64,000 bases of DNA. It comes from Aporhodopirellula rubra. GTDB taxonomy: Bacteria > Planctomycetota > Planctomycetia > Pirellulales > Pirellulaceae. Shown here piece by piece: positions 19,101 through 28,526 of the stretch; the first letter of the stretch is position 1; every line of letters begins with the position of its first letter. Made by a program: the position numbers and the translations under genes. The DNA lies in the NCBI RefSeq assembly GCF_014192335.1, contig NZ_JACHXU010000011.1, positions 186,001 through 250,000 on the forward strand, read 5' to 3'. Below the pieces are notes generated by a model. It was not told the origin of the DNA. It ran no database searches and was given only the letters and a program-made list of their open reading frames with translations.

Positions 19101-19566
19101 AACACAACTCGCCGTCGAAAGCATCCAAGCGAGCAGCATGCAGAGCGGATATGAAGCATCCTTGGTCGTTGATGGCGACCTGGGAACGATGTGGCACACG
19201 CAGTGGGACCCCCGTGTAAAACCTCCGCACTGGTTGGAGTTGACGCTGCACGAACCTTGTCTGATCGAAGGCGTCATCGTTACGCCTCGTCAGGATCGTC
19301 AGCCAACGAGAATCCGCGGATATGAGGTACTCGTTTGCGACGAATCGGGCATGTGGCAATCGGTTGTCTCAGGAGAGTTCGATCGGAGCGAGAAACCGAA
19401 AGAGGTCAGGTTTTCAAATCCGGTTAACGCGAAACGGATTCGGTTGCGGGCGATTCTTCCCACGAGTAACGGCCAAGACGATCGTGATCAGCAATCACCT
19501 TATCTCGTGAGCGTCGCAGAGTTGGAATTGATGTTTCCGGCGCAGGTGACCGCACAATCTCAGTAG
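16171..19566 (+). CDS. Secreted GH2 glycosidase (beta-galactosidase-like) with discoidin domain
   Basis: A glycosidase of 1131 residues. The start at 16171 is chosen because it leads directly into a signal peptide (GTLFLFLCCLVPPPACDAQ). The GH2 sugar-binding, immunoglobulin-like and barrel domains follow (IDLSGTWRVRL at about residue 45). The acid/base is Glu474 in AGNEPAG and the likely nucleophile is Glu560 in VAHEIGQW. After further beta-rich regions, residues about 985-1128 form an F5/8 type C domain (ASLVVDGDLGTMWHT). GH2 covers beta-galactosidases, glucuronidases and mannosidases, so the exact activity is open. A paralogous broken copy lies near 28.5 kb. Control by the divergent XylR-type regulator is likely. 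Confidence 0.85.
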   Translation: MRVSISNPMASLVRGFRFGTLFLFLCCLVPPPACDAQSPTRDVIDLSGTWRVRLTDSPQLHDVRMPGALRDSGVGMEPGPTTKWIASSRDDIWDRPEYQPYRTADNFKFPFWLQPNLHYVGKATYVREIRVPDDWAGRRVVLTLERPHWLTKVIVDGEQVGQGESLGVAHRFDLTEHLHPGTHQLAIEVDNSIDVIDVGINSHSVSEHTQSAWHGIVGAIELTSHPLVCVERVDVRPDIKESIVRAEIVLFNSLPNAETRKIVVRVSQDGRMLATHQTTVEVAPGQSTVRADVHVGSGVSLWDEFDPNLCELSVTLQQATRSTATRSSQFESSTSDTSSEWEGRFGFREIVSRDGRLLLNDHPIFLRGTLECCIFPLTGYPPTDEPAWRRIIGICKEHGLNHMRFHSWCPPEAAFVAADELGFYFQVECSTWPNQSVALGRGYPIDKWIYREADRMLAQYGNHPSFILLCAGNEPAGEANGGKFLSPWVERYKELEDRVLVTSGGGWPMIAANEYHVTPRPRIQQWGQQLSSRINAHAPETVTDYDDFVQQQNVPFVAHEIGQWCAYPNFDEIAKYTGALKPKNFDVFRDFLENAGMLGQARDFLMASGRWQVLTYKEEVESALRTRHFGGFQLLDMRDFPGQGTALVGVLDPFWDPKPYLNPGEFRKFCGPVIPLARMPKRVWKPSETFTADVDVSHFGNAPLNGNVAWRIRDVSASGDDVIASGQWTLAGQTPGDLYSIGKISLPLKKIASACKWVLEITVPDGDQLVTNDWDLWVYPSDAETVRNHETAGNDSRVTITENVPDAVAAAERGERVLLTVAPDMIDTDAQIGMSPIFWNWAWTSGQAPHTMGILCDPDHGCLEGFPTEFHSNWQWWDVISKSAAMPLDNFPAGFQPLIQVVPNWFIPQKLALAWEAKMGEGRILVTSIDFSSDIDERPAAQQLFASLQRYLSSDEFDPVHRVTEEQIELLMRELSETQLAVESIQASSMQSGYEASLVVDGDLGTMWHTQWDPRVKPPHWLELTLHEPCLIEGVIVTPRQDRQPTRIRGYEVLVCDESGMWQSVVSGEFDRSEKPKEVRFSNPVNAKRIRLRAILPTSNGQDDRDQQSPYLVSVAELELMFPAQVTAQSQ

Positions 19567-19835
19567 AACCTGTTCACCACTTAGTGCTCGATGAATGCAA
19601 AGGAACAACGCATGTGTGTCCCCAAAAACAGCATCAGTGCATTGATTGATTATCAAGCAAACGGCCTGAAAGTGAGACGAAACATCGAAGTCGATTGCCG
19701 CAATAGTGAAGCAAAATATTGATTTTCGAAGATATGATTCAAGCTCTGTGAAAAATGCCGTGTGTTACGGCAATCGGACTTCAATCGAGTTCGACGTCAG
19801 ATCGTTATTTTCTCTTTCGTTAAGGTGAACTTACT

Positions 19836-21086
19836 ATGAAATCAGGTGAAAAACCAAGCCGTGGCGGCTTCACTCTTGTCGAGTTGCTGGTGGTGATTGC
19901 AATCATTGGGGTGCTCGTGGGTCTCTTGCTTCCCGCCGTGCAGGCGGCACGCGAAGCCGCACGTCGAATGAGTTGCAGTAACAATTTCAAACAACTTGGA
20001 TTAGCACTTCATAACTACCATTCGGCCTACAACCGTCTCCCAATGCAGGGTGTTGGAACGAAGTCAGGGACTGTTGATGGTCCTCTCGCGGGCGGCGCAA
20101 ATGTCTTTGGTTCGTTTTTCGATCACAACGTGATGCAGCTCAGTGCTCTCGTTGGACTCACGCCTTTCATGGAACAGCAAGCCCTTTGGGAACAGATCTC
20201 GAATCCCTTGTTTGTCGATCACAATCAGAACGGAACCGTCGACACGGGTGAATTGTACCCCGCAATGGGGCCAACGCCTCAAGAGATCGACGGCGAGTTG
20301 TACACACCGTATCTCACGGAAATGCAAACACTCCGTTGCCCGAGCGATCCCGGAAGAGGTTTGCCCGCACAGGGGCGTACTAATTACGCGTTATGCCAAG
20401 GCGATTCGCCGTTGTTGAGTCTTTATGGCAACCGAGGGACGACGCTGGCTGTGGACGTTGCAGGTGCCGGATGGTTCACCTGGGGTGGCGCTCGGGCCTC
20501 ACAGGCAGGTCAACGTGGTGTCTTCAAGACTCACGAATTTACAGGGTTTCGCGATGTCCTCGATGGCTTGTCGAACACGATCGCTATGGGGGAAATCGCT
20601 ACCTATCTCGGTGACCGCGATGTCCGCACGAGTGCTCGGACGGGACAAGGTGCCGAGGGGTATATCACGCGATGTGACGGTTTCACCGATCCGCAACGTC
20701 CGCGATTTTGGCTTTCAACCGCCACGGTTGATGTTGCAGACAACCCGGCCTTCGCTGGAAAAGCGCGAGGATATCGCTGGGCATCGCATATCCCTTGTCA
20801 GTCGAGTTGCTTCACGATCAAACCGCCGAATAGCCTGATTTGTGCAAACAACTCGGACGACGCAGGCGTCTTCGGCATGAGCAGCAATCACCAAGGTGGC
20901 GCCCATGTTTTGATGACGGATGGTGCGGTCAAATTCATCACGGATTCGATCGAGGCAGGAAACCAGGATTCGCCGACCCCGACACGTGCTGGCCCCGACA
21001 CCAACATCGGCGGCAAAAGCCTCTATGGACTCTGGGGGGCGCTGGGGACTCGCGCGTCACGAGAGACCATCGACGCCGAATTCTAG
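19836..21086 (+). CDS. DUF1559 pseudopilin-like protein
   Basis: A 416-residue protein with a type IV prepilin-like leader: GGFTLVELLVVIAIIGVLVGLLLPAVQAAREAARR, written here as the family landmark GFTLVELLVV followed by a hydrophobic helix. Prepilin peptidase would cut before the Phe. The following segment ending HNYHSAYNRLP and the C-terminal part with GGAHVLMTDGAVKFI are typical of DUF1559, a family hugely expanded in planctomycetes. It probably sits in the envelope; its function is not established. A small lipoprotein gene follows on the same strand, a frequent arrangement. Confidence 0.9.
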   Translation: MKSGEKPSRGGFTLVELLVVIAIIGVLVGLLLPAVQAAREAARRMSCSNNFKQLGLALHNYHSAYNRLPMQGVGTKSGTVDGPLAGGANVFGSFFDHNVMQLSALVGLTPFMEQQALWEQISNPLFVDHNQNGTVDTGELYPAMGPTPQEIDGELYTPYLTEMQTLRCPSDPGRGLPAQGRTNYALCQGDSPLLSLYGNRGTTLAVDVAGAGWFTWGGARASQAGQRGVFKTHEFTGFRDVLDGLSNTIAMGEIATYLGDRDVRTSARTGQGAEGYITRCDGFTDPQRPRFWLSTATVDVADNPAFAGKARGYRWASHIPCQSSCFTIKPPNSLICANNSDDAGVFGMSSNHQGGAHVLMTDGAVKFITDSIEAGNQDSPTPTRAGPDTNIGGKSLYGLWGALGTRASRETIDAEF

Positions 21087-21216
21087 TGTGCGATTTTCTA
21101 GGTTGCGATTGTTCTCAGCCGCACATCACGGCTTGCCTCAATCGTGACGCTTCATCCGTTTCATCGGGCTCGACAAGGCTATCTCGTTGGGCCCTACGCT
21201 AACACCCAAAAATACT

Positions 21217-21402
21217 ATGAAACTGAATCTCCTAGCTGCAATGGCTGTGTGTTTGCTCTTCGCGGCGTGTGTGGGAATGACAGGTTGTTCAGGCGACGGC
21301 AATACGCAAATCGAGCCGAATCCTGACGCGAAGGTTCTGACCCAAGAAGAACGAGATGAATACAACGAGAAGCAAACTGAAATGATGAAACCGCAGGGCT
21401 GA
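21217..21402 (+). CDS. Small secreted lipoprotein
   Basis: A 61-residue protein. The start at 21217 leads into a hydrophobic signal, with candidate lipid-modified cysteines at residue 24 (MTGC) and residue 18 (FAAC). The mature part is short, polar and charged (LTQEERDEYNEKQTEMM). It lies about 130 bases downstream of the DUF1559 gene and is probably co-transcribed. Function unknown; the pairing suggests a shared envelope role. Confidence 0.7.
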   Translation: MKLNLLAAMAVCLLFAACVGMTGCSGDGNTQIEPNPDAKVLTQEERDEYNEKQTEMMKPQG

Positions 21403-21550
21403 AACGCAGGTGTATCGCTTGGATGGCGGTTCGCTCAAACGTGATCGGCGGGGATTTGCTTCGTCGTTCGGATTGCCTTGGGCCCGTCGACCTCGTCGGT
21501 GCCGATCGCGTTAGCTCTGCAGTCGAACGTTGATGCTCCCATGCAAACCT

Positions 21551-21586
21551 CGCTGCGGGTTACTAATTCATAGGGCAGCGTTTTTT
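21551..21586 (+). terminator. Possible intrinsic terminator
   Basis: CGCTGC at 21551 pairs with GCAGCG at 21575-21580, followed directly by six T residues. The stem is only 6 bases and the loop is long (18 bases), so the call is weak. It would end the pseudopilin-lipoprotein transcript. Confidence 0.35.
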
Positions 21587-21666
21587 GTCGTTAATTCGAT
21601 GACGTTTGGCTTCAATGTCGTCTGCTCGCAGTCGATTTCGGACATGCCTAGAGAATAAAGAATACC

Positions 21667-23244
21667 ATGATTCAAAAATTACTATTCTGTCTTGCTGCTC
21701 TCGCGGCAGTGTCCGCATCGTCGGCCGATCTGCCATCTCAGGCTCCGCCGAAACGGCCTAGTGTGCTGTTCATCTTGGTCGATGATCTTGGGAAGCACGA
21801 TATCTCGATCGAAGGAAGTACGTTCTACCAGACGCCCAGTATTGATGCGTTGGCAGAGGGCGGTGTTCGGTTTACCAACGGGTACGCGAATTGCCAGGTT
21901 TGCAGTCCATCGCGGGCCAGTATCCAGACGGGGCAGTTCACTGCTCGGCACGGGGTCACGGACTGGATCGGTGCCGCGGCGGGTGACGGCGTCTCGTTAG
22001 GGCAACGATTGTTCTCGCCACAGTATGCGAGAGCCCTTCCGGGCGAAGACATCACGATCGCGGAGGCGATGAAGGCGTCCGGATACCGCACTTTCTTCGC
22101 CGGGAAATGGCATCTAGGCGGTGAAGGTTCGCTGCCGACGAACCACGGTTACGAGATCAACGTCGGTGGAATCGATCGCGGCACTCCTCCAGGTGGCTAT
22201 TTTTCGCCATACAACAATCCACTGCTTGATGACGGTCCCGCGGGTGAATCACTGCCTTTGCGTTTGGCGAATGAAACCTCTGCGTTCATCCGCAGCCATC
22301 AGGACCAACCGTTCTTCGCCATGCTGTCGTTCTATTCCGTTCACGGGCCGATTCAGTCGACGAAAGCACTTTGGGAGAAGTATCGCGAGAAGGCGTCATC
22401 GAATCCGCCGGTTGAGTGCCGGTTCAAGGTGGATCGAACGATGCCCGTGCGGCAGGTTCAGGATCACCCCGTCTATGCGGGAATGATGGAAACACTCGAC
22501 ACCGCCGTCGCCAATGTCCTTGCGACGTTGGACGAATGCGGATTGAGTCGCTCGACCATCGTGGTCTTCACCGGTGACAACGGTGGTGTCTCGTCAGGCG
22601 ATGGTTTTTCCACCAGCAACCTGCCGCTCCGTGGCGGTAAAGGACGACAATGGGAGGGCGGTATCCGAGAACCCTTTTACATTCGATACCCAGCGCGAGT
22701 GATCGCCGGCGGTGTCAGTGACGTTCCCGTGACGGGCGCCGACTTGTACCCAACGATTCTCGATCTATGCGGATTGAGTATGTTGCCCGATCAACACGTC
22801 GATGGTGTCAGTCTTGTTCCCGCAATGGAAGGAAAGGCTATGAAACAACGGCCTTTGATTTGGCATTATCCTCACTACGGAAACCAAGGCGGTGAACCGG
22901 TTTCGATCATCCGCAAAGGTCAGTGGAAGCTGATCCACTATTACGAAGACGATCACAACGAGCTCTATGATCTTTCAAGCGACCTGGGTGAAACGAGTGA
23001 TTTGGCATTTCAAATGCCCGTGCTGAGTCAGCAATTAGCTGGCGAATTACGGGCATGGTTGGAGAACGTTGGGGCCGGCTTTCCGACGCACGATCCGAGT
23101 TTCGACCCGGCCGCCGCGGAAGCGAGAGCCGTTCGATACCAGACCACGTTCAAAAATGCCCTGGAACGCTCGCACGCCGCCATGTTGGACCCCGGTTGGA
23201 AACCCAACGCTGATTGGTGGGGGAGTTTGCGTTCGAAAGACTGA
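21667..23244 (+). CDS. Secreted sulfatase (type I, formylglycine-dependent)
   Basis: A 525-residue sulfatase with a signal peptide at about residues 1-20 (LLFCLAALAAVSASSA). The metal-binding start is ILVDDLGKHD, where Asp-Asp is kept. The maturation motif is Cys79-Ser-Pro-Ser-Arg. GKWHLGGEG and FTGDNGGVSSGDG supply other active-site residues, the latter close to N-sulfatase or galactose-sulfatase-like members. The C-terminal region with IRKGQWKLIHYYEDD and ELYDLSSDLGE is standard. It differs clearly from the sulfatase at 13 kb, so the two may act on different linkages. The exact specificity is not readable. Confidence 0.9.
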   Translation: MIQKLLFCLAALAAVSASSADLPSQAPPKRPSVLFILVDDLGKHDISIEGSTFYQTPSIDALAEGGVRFTNGYANCQVCSPSRASIQTGQFTARHGVTDWIGAAAGDGVSLGQRLFSPQYARALPGEDITIAEAMKASGYRTFFAGKWHLGGEGSLPTNHGYEINVGGIDRGTPPGGYFSPYNNPLLDDGPAGESLPLRLANETSAFIRSHQDQPFFAMLSFYSVHGPIQSTKALWEKYREKASSNPPVECRFKVDRTMPVRQVQDHPVYAGMMETLDTAVANVLATLDECGLSRSTIVVFTGDNGGVSSGDGFSTSNLPLRGGKGRQWEGGIREPFYIRYPARVIAGGVSDVPVTGADLYPTILDLCGLSMLPDQHVDGVSLVPAMEGKAMKQRPLIWHYPHYGNQGGEPVSIIRKGQWKLIHYYEDDHNELYDLSSDLGETSDLAFQMPVLSQQLAGELRAWLENVGAGFPTHDPSFDPAAAEARAVRYQTTFKNALERSHAAMLDPGWKPNADWWGSLRSKD

Positions 23245-23578
23245 AACACGATCGATCGGATCTCGATAGCGGACGGTCAAAGCAGAGGGACGGCGATTCT
23301 CCGGCGATGAGGCGATTCGTTTTACTTGCATCGACTGAAGGGCGTACCAGCGAACGTTTTCAACGTGAACTCTCCAGTTTTTTGATTAGGCCTGTCATAT
23401 CCTTCTTCGATGGTTGTTTTGCATCAGATTTTGTTGAACTGAAACGGCGCACTCATCGCGTAGTGAATTGCGTTTGCTCGCTCGTACGCGTGATTCGAAA
23501 AGTTGGAAGAGACGTCATTGTCTCAAGGCCATCGGCGTAAGAACGCTAGGCCGAAAGCTTCTCTGAAAGTTGAAAGTA
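23245..23578. other. Intergenic region
   Basis: About 330 bases between the sulfatase and DUF5107 genes. No domain-bearing open frame, hairpin or RNA gene was seen; it probably contains the promoter for the DUF5107-transporter pair. Confidence 0.35.
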
Positions 23579-26500
23579 ATGAATACGAACTATAACGCCC
23601 GGGTATGGCAAGAACCCGTTACGATCCCCACCTACGGCGTCGGTTCACCCGATCCGAATCCAATGTTCCTCGACAAACGTGTCTATCAAGGCAGCAGTGG
23701 AGCGGTCTACCCGTTTCCAGTTGTCGATCGGATCGAAGACGAGAAACACGACAAAGAATGGCAAGCCGTTTTCCTTGAGAACGAGTATCTCAAAGTGATG
23801 GTGCTGCCGGAATTGGGCGGGCGGATTCAAATGGCGCTAGACAAGACCAACGACTACCACTTCGTCTACTACAACCGTGTGATCAAACCTGCATTGGTCG
23901 GGCTCGCCGGCCCGTGGATCAGTGGCGGCATTGAATTTAACTGGCCTCAACACCACCGTCCTAACACGTATGGGCCGGTCGACTTCCATTTGGAAACCGG
24001 CGATGACGGATCCGCGACCGTTTGGTGCCATGAAATCGATCGAATGCATCGCACGGAATGTCGGTACGGAATCAGGCTTTACCCTGACCGTGCCTATATC
24101 GAAATCAATGCACACGTTGCCAACCGAACCTCGCTGCCACAGACTTTCCTTTGGTGGGCGAACCCCGCGGTCGCTGTCGACGAAAATCACCAATCGGTCT
24201 TTCCACCGGACGTCAGCGCTGTACTCGATCACGGCAAACGCGATGTGTCGACGTTCCCGATCGCGACAGGGACGTATTACAAAGTTGATTATTCGACCGG
24301 TGAGGATCAAATCGGCGATCAACGGGGGACCGATATCTCGCGTTACCGCAACATTCCCGTCCCGACGTCCTACATGGCGCACAAGAGCGATTATGACTTT
24401 GTCGGCACGTACGACCATGGTCGGCAAGCCGGTTTGTTGCATGTCTGCGATCATCACGTGAGCCCCGGCAAGAAACAGTGGACGTGGGGCAATGGTGAGT
24501 TCGGCCAAGCCTGGGATCGACATCTGACGGACAAAGACGGGCCGTATATCGAATTGATGTGTGGCGTGTATACGGACAACCAACCCGACTTCACGTGGTT
24601 GATGCCAGGTGAGCAAAAGTCCTTTACCCAGTATTTCATGCCCTATAAGGGTGTCGGGTTAATCGGCAACGCGACCACGGATGCGGCCGTCGGTATGGAC
24701 GTTGTCGACTCTCGTGCGGATGTTCGCATCTACACGACGAGCCGAAACGAGAACGTCCGAGTCTCGTTGACGTCCGGCGGAACACTTATTGGTGAAGTGA
24801 AGTTTAATGCCGACCCACATCAACACTTTGAAACCTCCTTTGATCTATCTCGGCCGTTCGCGGCGAGTGAACTGACCGTTACGGTCGAAGATTGCGAGGG
24901 TCGAAAATTGGTCTCGTGGACACCGCCTGATGGTGCAGTGCACGAAGTACCCGATGCGGCAACCGCGATCGACTCGCCTGACGAACTCGATTCCGTCGAA
25001 TCGTTATTCCTAGCAGGACAACACATCGAACAGTATCGGCACGCCACACGTCGCGCGATGCAGTACTACGACGAAGGTCTACGTCGAGACAGCGGCGACA
25101 TTCGACTCAACAACGCCAAAGGAAAGTTGCTTTTCCGCCAGGGACAGTTCGCTAAGTCGATTCGCTATTTCGAGCGAGCGATTGAGCGGATGACCCGGCA
25201 CAATCTCAATCCGTACGACGGCGAACCGCTCTACAATCTTGGCTTGGCCAAGACGATGTTGTCCGAACATGACGCGGCCTATGACGCGTTCTACAAAGCG
25301 ACATGGAACGCCGCGTGGGCGTCACCGGCCTACTTCGAGTTGGCTCGTTTGGCGACGAGGCAAGGCAAACGCGACGAGGCGGAGCAGTTCTGTAAGCGGT
25401 GTCTCGCCAGCAACGTCAACCACAGTCAAGCGTCCCATTTGCTCGTCTATCTGTCGCGTGGGACGCAAAACCAATCCGAGTTGGTCGATCGCGAAGTGAC
25501 GCGAAACCCTTTCAACTTTGGTGTTCTCTTTGAACAGGCAATCGTTCGCAACGACTACACCGAGTACGAAGCGGTCTTGCGAGACGATCCTAACACGGTC
25601 ATCGAGATCGCGATCGATTACGCGGCGTTCGGTGATTTTGATACCGCATCCAAGGTGTTGGCTCATCTAATCGCAAACGTCGATCGCGTGCCCGCGATGA
25701 TTCATTATTACCTCGCCTATTACCAGCAAATGCTGGGGCTAGATGATGAAGCCGGGATGCAGCGAAAGTCGGCGCGTCTCGCTGGTGAGAAGGACGTCTA
25801 TTTTGCGAACAAGCTCGAGGACATTGCGGTCCTGCGATCGGCGATGGCGTGCTCCGAAGGAGATTTCGTCGCAGCCTATCAGCTCGGCAATTTGTGGTAC
25901 GACCGTCGGCAATACGACGAGGCAATCGAGTGCTGGGAAGAATCCATCAAATTGAATCCCAATTTTCCGACGGTATGGCGTAACCTGTCCTTGGCGTACT
26001 TCAACCAAAGGTCCGACGGCAATCGTGCTTGGTCTGCGATGGAAAAGGCCTTCGAGCTGAATCGTAAGGACCCGAGGGTACTGTTCGAACTCGATCAGCT
26101 CGCTCTCTCATTGGTGCATCATCCGAATCGTCGTCTGCAACGTCTGCAGGAAAATCGCGATCTCGTCGACGCCCGCGATGATCTCTACTTGCAGTTATGC
26201 ACGTTGCACAATCTGTTGGGCGAACACGCCATCGCTCTCGATCTTCTGCTGGCGAGAGAATTTCGGCCTTGGGAAGGCGGCGAAGGTAAAGTGCCCGCGC
26301 AGTACGTCGTTGCACGTGTGCAACTCGCACAGCAGGCATTGGAAAAAGGTGATCCCGCCGAAGCGATCGAGCATCTCGAACTAGCTTTGCAGTGGCCTCG
26401 CAATTTGGGCGAAGGCAAATTGGTCGGCGCTCAAGAGAACGAGATTCACTACCACCTCGGGTGCGTTTATGAATCGCTCGGTGATACCGCGAACGCGACA

Positions 26501-26938
26501 CGCTATTTCGAAGCCGCTAGCGAGGGACTCGGCGAACCGACGTCGGCGATGTACTACAATGACCAACCTCCCGAAACGATCTATTACCAAGGATTGGCGC
26601 AGGCCAAACTGAACAATCACGCGCAGGCGGTCGATCGTTTTCAACGGCTCGTCGACTATGGGAAACAGCACTTCGATGACGACGTGACGATTGACTATTT
26701 CGCGGTGTCATTGCCGCTGTTTCTCGTCTTTGAAGCTGACCTCATTCAGAACAACCAGATACACTGTCGCTACATGATGGCGTTGGGGGCTCTGGGGCTG
26801 GGCCGGATCGAAGAAGCGATCGAGCAGTTCGTTGCAATCCTCGAACGAGATCCCGCACACATGGGCGTCGCATTGCATCGACATCGCGAAAGCGATCGAT
26901 CGAACAAAGTTCAGTCTTCGGTCGTGAGTCATAACTGA
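23579..26938 (+). CDS. DUF5107 domain protein with TPR repeats
   Basis: A protein of about 1119 residues. Residues about 15-400 are a DUF5107 region; motifs such as VMVLPELGGRI and WISGGIEFNWPQHH recall the beta-sandwich of aldose epimerase-like proteins. From about residue 480 to the end, repeated helical pairs fit TPR repeats (for example YDEAIECWEESIKLNPNF). The ATG at 23579 is preferred to a TTG at 23570. No signal peptide is seen, so it may be cytoplasmic. Such proteins recur beside glycoside hydrolases and sugar transporters; no activity is established to my knowledge. The MFS porter follows after 58 bases. Confidence 0.8.
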   Translation: MNTNYNARVWQEPVTIPTYGVGSPDPNPMFLDKRVYQGSSGAVYPFPVVDRIEDEKHDKEWQAVFLENEYLKVMVLPELGGRIQMALDKTNDYHFVYYNRVIKPALVGLAGPWISGGIEFNWPQHHRPNTYGPVDFHLETGDDGSATVWCHEIDRMHRTECRYGIRLYPDRAYIEINAHVANRTSLPQTFLWWANPAVAVDENHQSVFPPDVSAVLDHGKRDVSTFPIATGTYYKVDYSTGEDQIGDQRGTDISRYRNIPVPTSYMAHKSDYDFVGTYDHGRQAGLLHVCDHHVSPGKKQWTWGNGEFGQAWDRHLTDKDGPYIELMCGVYTDNQPDFTWLMPGEQKSFTQYFMPYKGVGLIGNATTDAAVGMDVVDSRADVRIYTTSRNENVRVSLTSGGTLIGEVKFNADPHQHFETSFDLSRPFAASELTVTVEDCEGRKLVSWTPPDGAVHEVPDAATAIDSPDELDSVESLFLAGQHIEQYRHATRRAMQYYDEGLRRDSGDIRLNNAKGKLLFRQGQFAKSIRYFERAIERMTRHNLNPYDGEPLYNLGLAKTMLSEHDAAYDAFYKATWNAAWASPAYFELARLATRQGKRDEAEQFCKRCLASNVNHSQASHLLVYLSRGTQNQSELVDREVTRNPFNFGVLFEQAIVRNDYTEYEAVLRDDPNTVIEIAIDYAAFGDFDTASKVLAHLIANVDRVPAMIHYYLAYYQQMLGLDDEAGMQRKSARLAGEKDVYFANKLEDIAVLRSAMACSEGDFVAAYQLGNLWYDRRQYDEAIECWEESIKLNPNFPTVWRNLSLAYFNQRSDGNRAWSAMEKAFELNRKDPRVLFELDQLALSLVHHPNRRLQRLQENRDLVDARDDLYLQLCTLHNLLGEHAIALDLLLAREFRPWEGGEGKVPAQYVVARVQLAQQALEKGDPAEAIEHLELALQWPRNLGEGKLVGAQENEIHYHLGCVYESLGDTANATRYFEAASEGLGEPTSAMYYNDQPPETIYYQGLAQAKLNNHAQAVDRFQRLVDYGKQHFDDDVTIDYFAVSLPLFLVFEADLIQNNQIHCRYMMALGALGLGRIEEAIEQFVAILERDPAHMGVALHRHRESDRSNKVQSSVVSHN

Positions 26939-26996
26939 GCGGCGAAGCCGTGCAAGAAAATACGCGGTCCCCCACACCTGTATACAAGGCGATTCA

Positions 26997-28400
26997 TTGG
27001 GAAACGATAATTCCTTTAACCTCGGTTACCTCTTTCGGATCTCGTTAGTCGCTGCGCTCGGAGGTTTGCTCTTCGGTTACGACTGGGTCGTCATCGGTGG
27101 TGCGAAGCCGTTCTACGAACCGTACTTCGATCTCGTAGGCCCCGATAAGGCTTGGCTGTCGGGCTGGGCGATGAGTTCCGCGCTGGCCGGTTGCCTCGCC
27201 GGGGCCTTGTTGTCGGGCGCTCTCACCGATTCGTTGGGGCGGAAAAAGATGTTGATCTTCGCCGCGGTGCTGTTCACCGCCTCGGCCGCTTGGACGGCGC
27301 TCGCGCAATCATTCAATGCCTTCATCGCCGCACGCATTCTCGGAGGAATCGGTATCGGTTTGGCATCGAATGTGTCTCCGATCTACATCGCCGAAGTCTC
27401 TCCGACATCAATGCGAGGCAAATTTGTCTCGTTGAACCAACTGACAATCGTGATCGGAGTGTTGGCTGCCCAAGTCGTCAACCTGCTCATTTACAACTAC
27501 TCCCCCATCGATCGCGAGGCGACCGCCGCGGTGATCCTGGATTCGTGGAGCGGTCAGTATGGATGGCGTTGGATGTTTGCCGCCGAGACAATTCCTGCCG
27601 GTTTGTTTTTCCTGCTGGCTTTGGTCATACCCGAATCTCCTCGTTGGCTGTTGCAGCGAGATCGAGTCGAACAGGCGGAGCAGATTCTGACAAAAATCGG
27701 CGGTTCGGAATACGCAGCGTTAGAAGCCTCCGGCATCAGGCAAACGCTCAAGATCGGAACCGAGACGGCAAACTACCGCGAACTCCTCAACCCGAAACTG
27801 CTGAAAATTGTCGGGCTAGGCGTCTTCATCGCAATATTTCAACAGTGGTGCGGTATCAACGTGATCTTCAACTACGCACAAGAGATCTTTTCCGCTGTCG
27901 GGTATGACGTCAGTGGCATGATGTTCAACATCGTGATCACGGGCATTGTGAACTTGGTCTTTACCCTCGTAGCCATCAATACGGTCGATCGATGGGGGCG
28001 GCGCCCGCTGATGCTGCTCGGATCGGGCGGTTTAATGGTGACATATGCGATCTTGGGTGCTTGTTACTACTACGAAGTCAAAGGGGGCGTCGTGCTGGTC
28101 GTGGTTCTTACCGCGATCGCTTGTTACGCAATGACGCTCGCCCCGATCACCTGGGTTTTGCTGTCGGAGATTTTCCCTAACCGAGTTCGAGGTGCCGCGA
28201 TGAGCCTTTGCGTTTCCGCACTTTGGATAGCCTGCTTTGCACTCACCGCAACCTTCAAACCGATCAACGTCGCCTTGGGAGCCTCGGGCACCTTTTGGCT
28301 CTACGGCTTGATCTGTTTGATCGGCTTCGTTGTCCTTTATTTCAACGTGCCCGAGACAAAGAACAAGTCACTCGAAGAGATTGAACGAGATTGGAAATAG
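26997..28400 (+). CDS. MFS sugar porter
   Basis: An inner-membrane transporter of 467 residues with about 12 hydrophobic segments, in the sugar porter branch of the major facilitator superfamily. Signatures are GGLLFGYDWVVIGGA at the start, DSLGRKK between helices 2 and 3, PESPRWLL after helix 6, DRWGRRPL and the terminal VPETKNKSLEEIE. A TTG codon at 26997 is the only start that keeps the first helix. Members usually import hexoses or pentoses with protons; here fucose, galactose or xylose would fit. It is probably co-transcribed with the DUF5107 gene. Confidence 0.9.
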   Translation: MGNDNSFNLGYLFRISLVAALGGLLFGYDWVVIGGAKPFYEPYFDLVGPDKAWLSGWAMSSALAGCLAGALLSGALTDSLGRKKMLIFAAVLFTASAAWTALAQSFNAFIAARILGGIGIGLASNVSPIYIAEVSPTSMRGKFVSLNQLTIVIGVLAAQVVNLLIYNYSPIDREATAAVILDSWSGQYGWRWMFAAETIPAGLFFLLALVIPESPRWLLQRDRVEQAEQILTKIGGSEYAALEASGIRQTLKIGTETANYRELLNPKLLKIVGLGVFIAIFQQWCGINVIFNYAQEIFSAVGYDVSGMMFNIVITGIVNLVFTLVAINTVDRWGRRPLMLLGSGGLMVTYAILGACYYYEVKGGVVLVVVLTAIACYAMTLAPITWVLLSEIFPNRVRGAAMSLCVSALWIACFALTATFKPINVALGASGTFWLYGLICLIGFVVLYFNVPETKNKSLEEIERDWK

Positions 28401-28460
28401 AGCATTTTGAATGATGCCGTAGCCACCGTCGCCAGACGGTGGACCACGTTCTGCCGAACG
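28400..28460 (+). repeat. Dispersed palindromic intergenic repeat, copy 2
   Basis: A perfect inverted repeat, CCACCGTC at 28423-28430 and GACGGTGG at 28435-28442 with a 4-base loop, in a conserved frame starting AGAGCATTTTGAATG and ending ACCACGTTC. It begins at the stop codon of the sugar porter gene. The same consensus returns in reverse at 50930-50975. Confidence 0.65.
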
Positions 28461-28526
28461 GAACTGCTTTTGAAAACCCATGTCATTCGCAGAAACGCTC
28501 CACAAGTATTCGCACTGTAAAACGCG

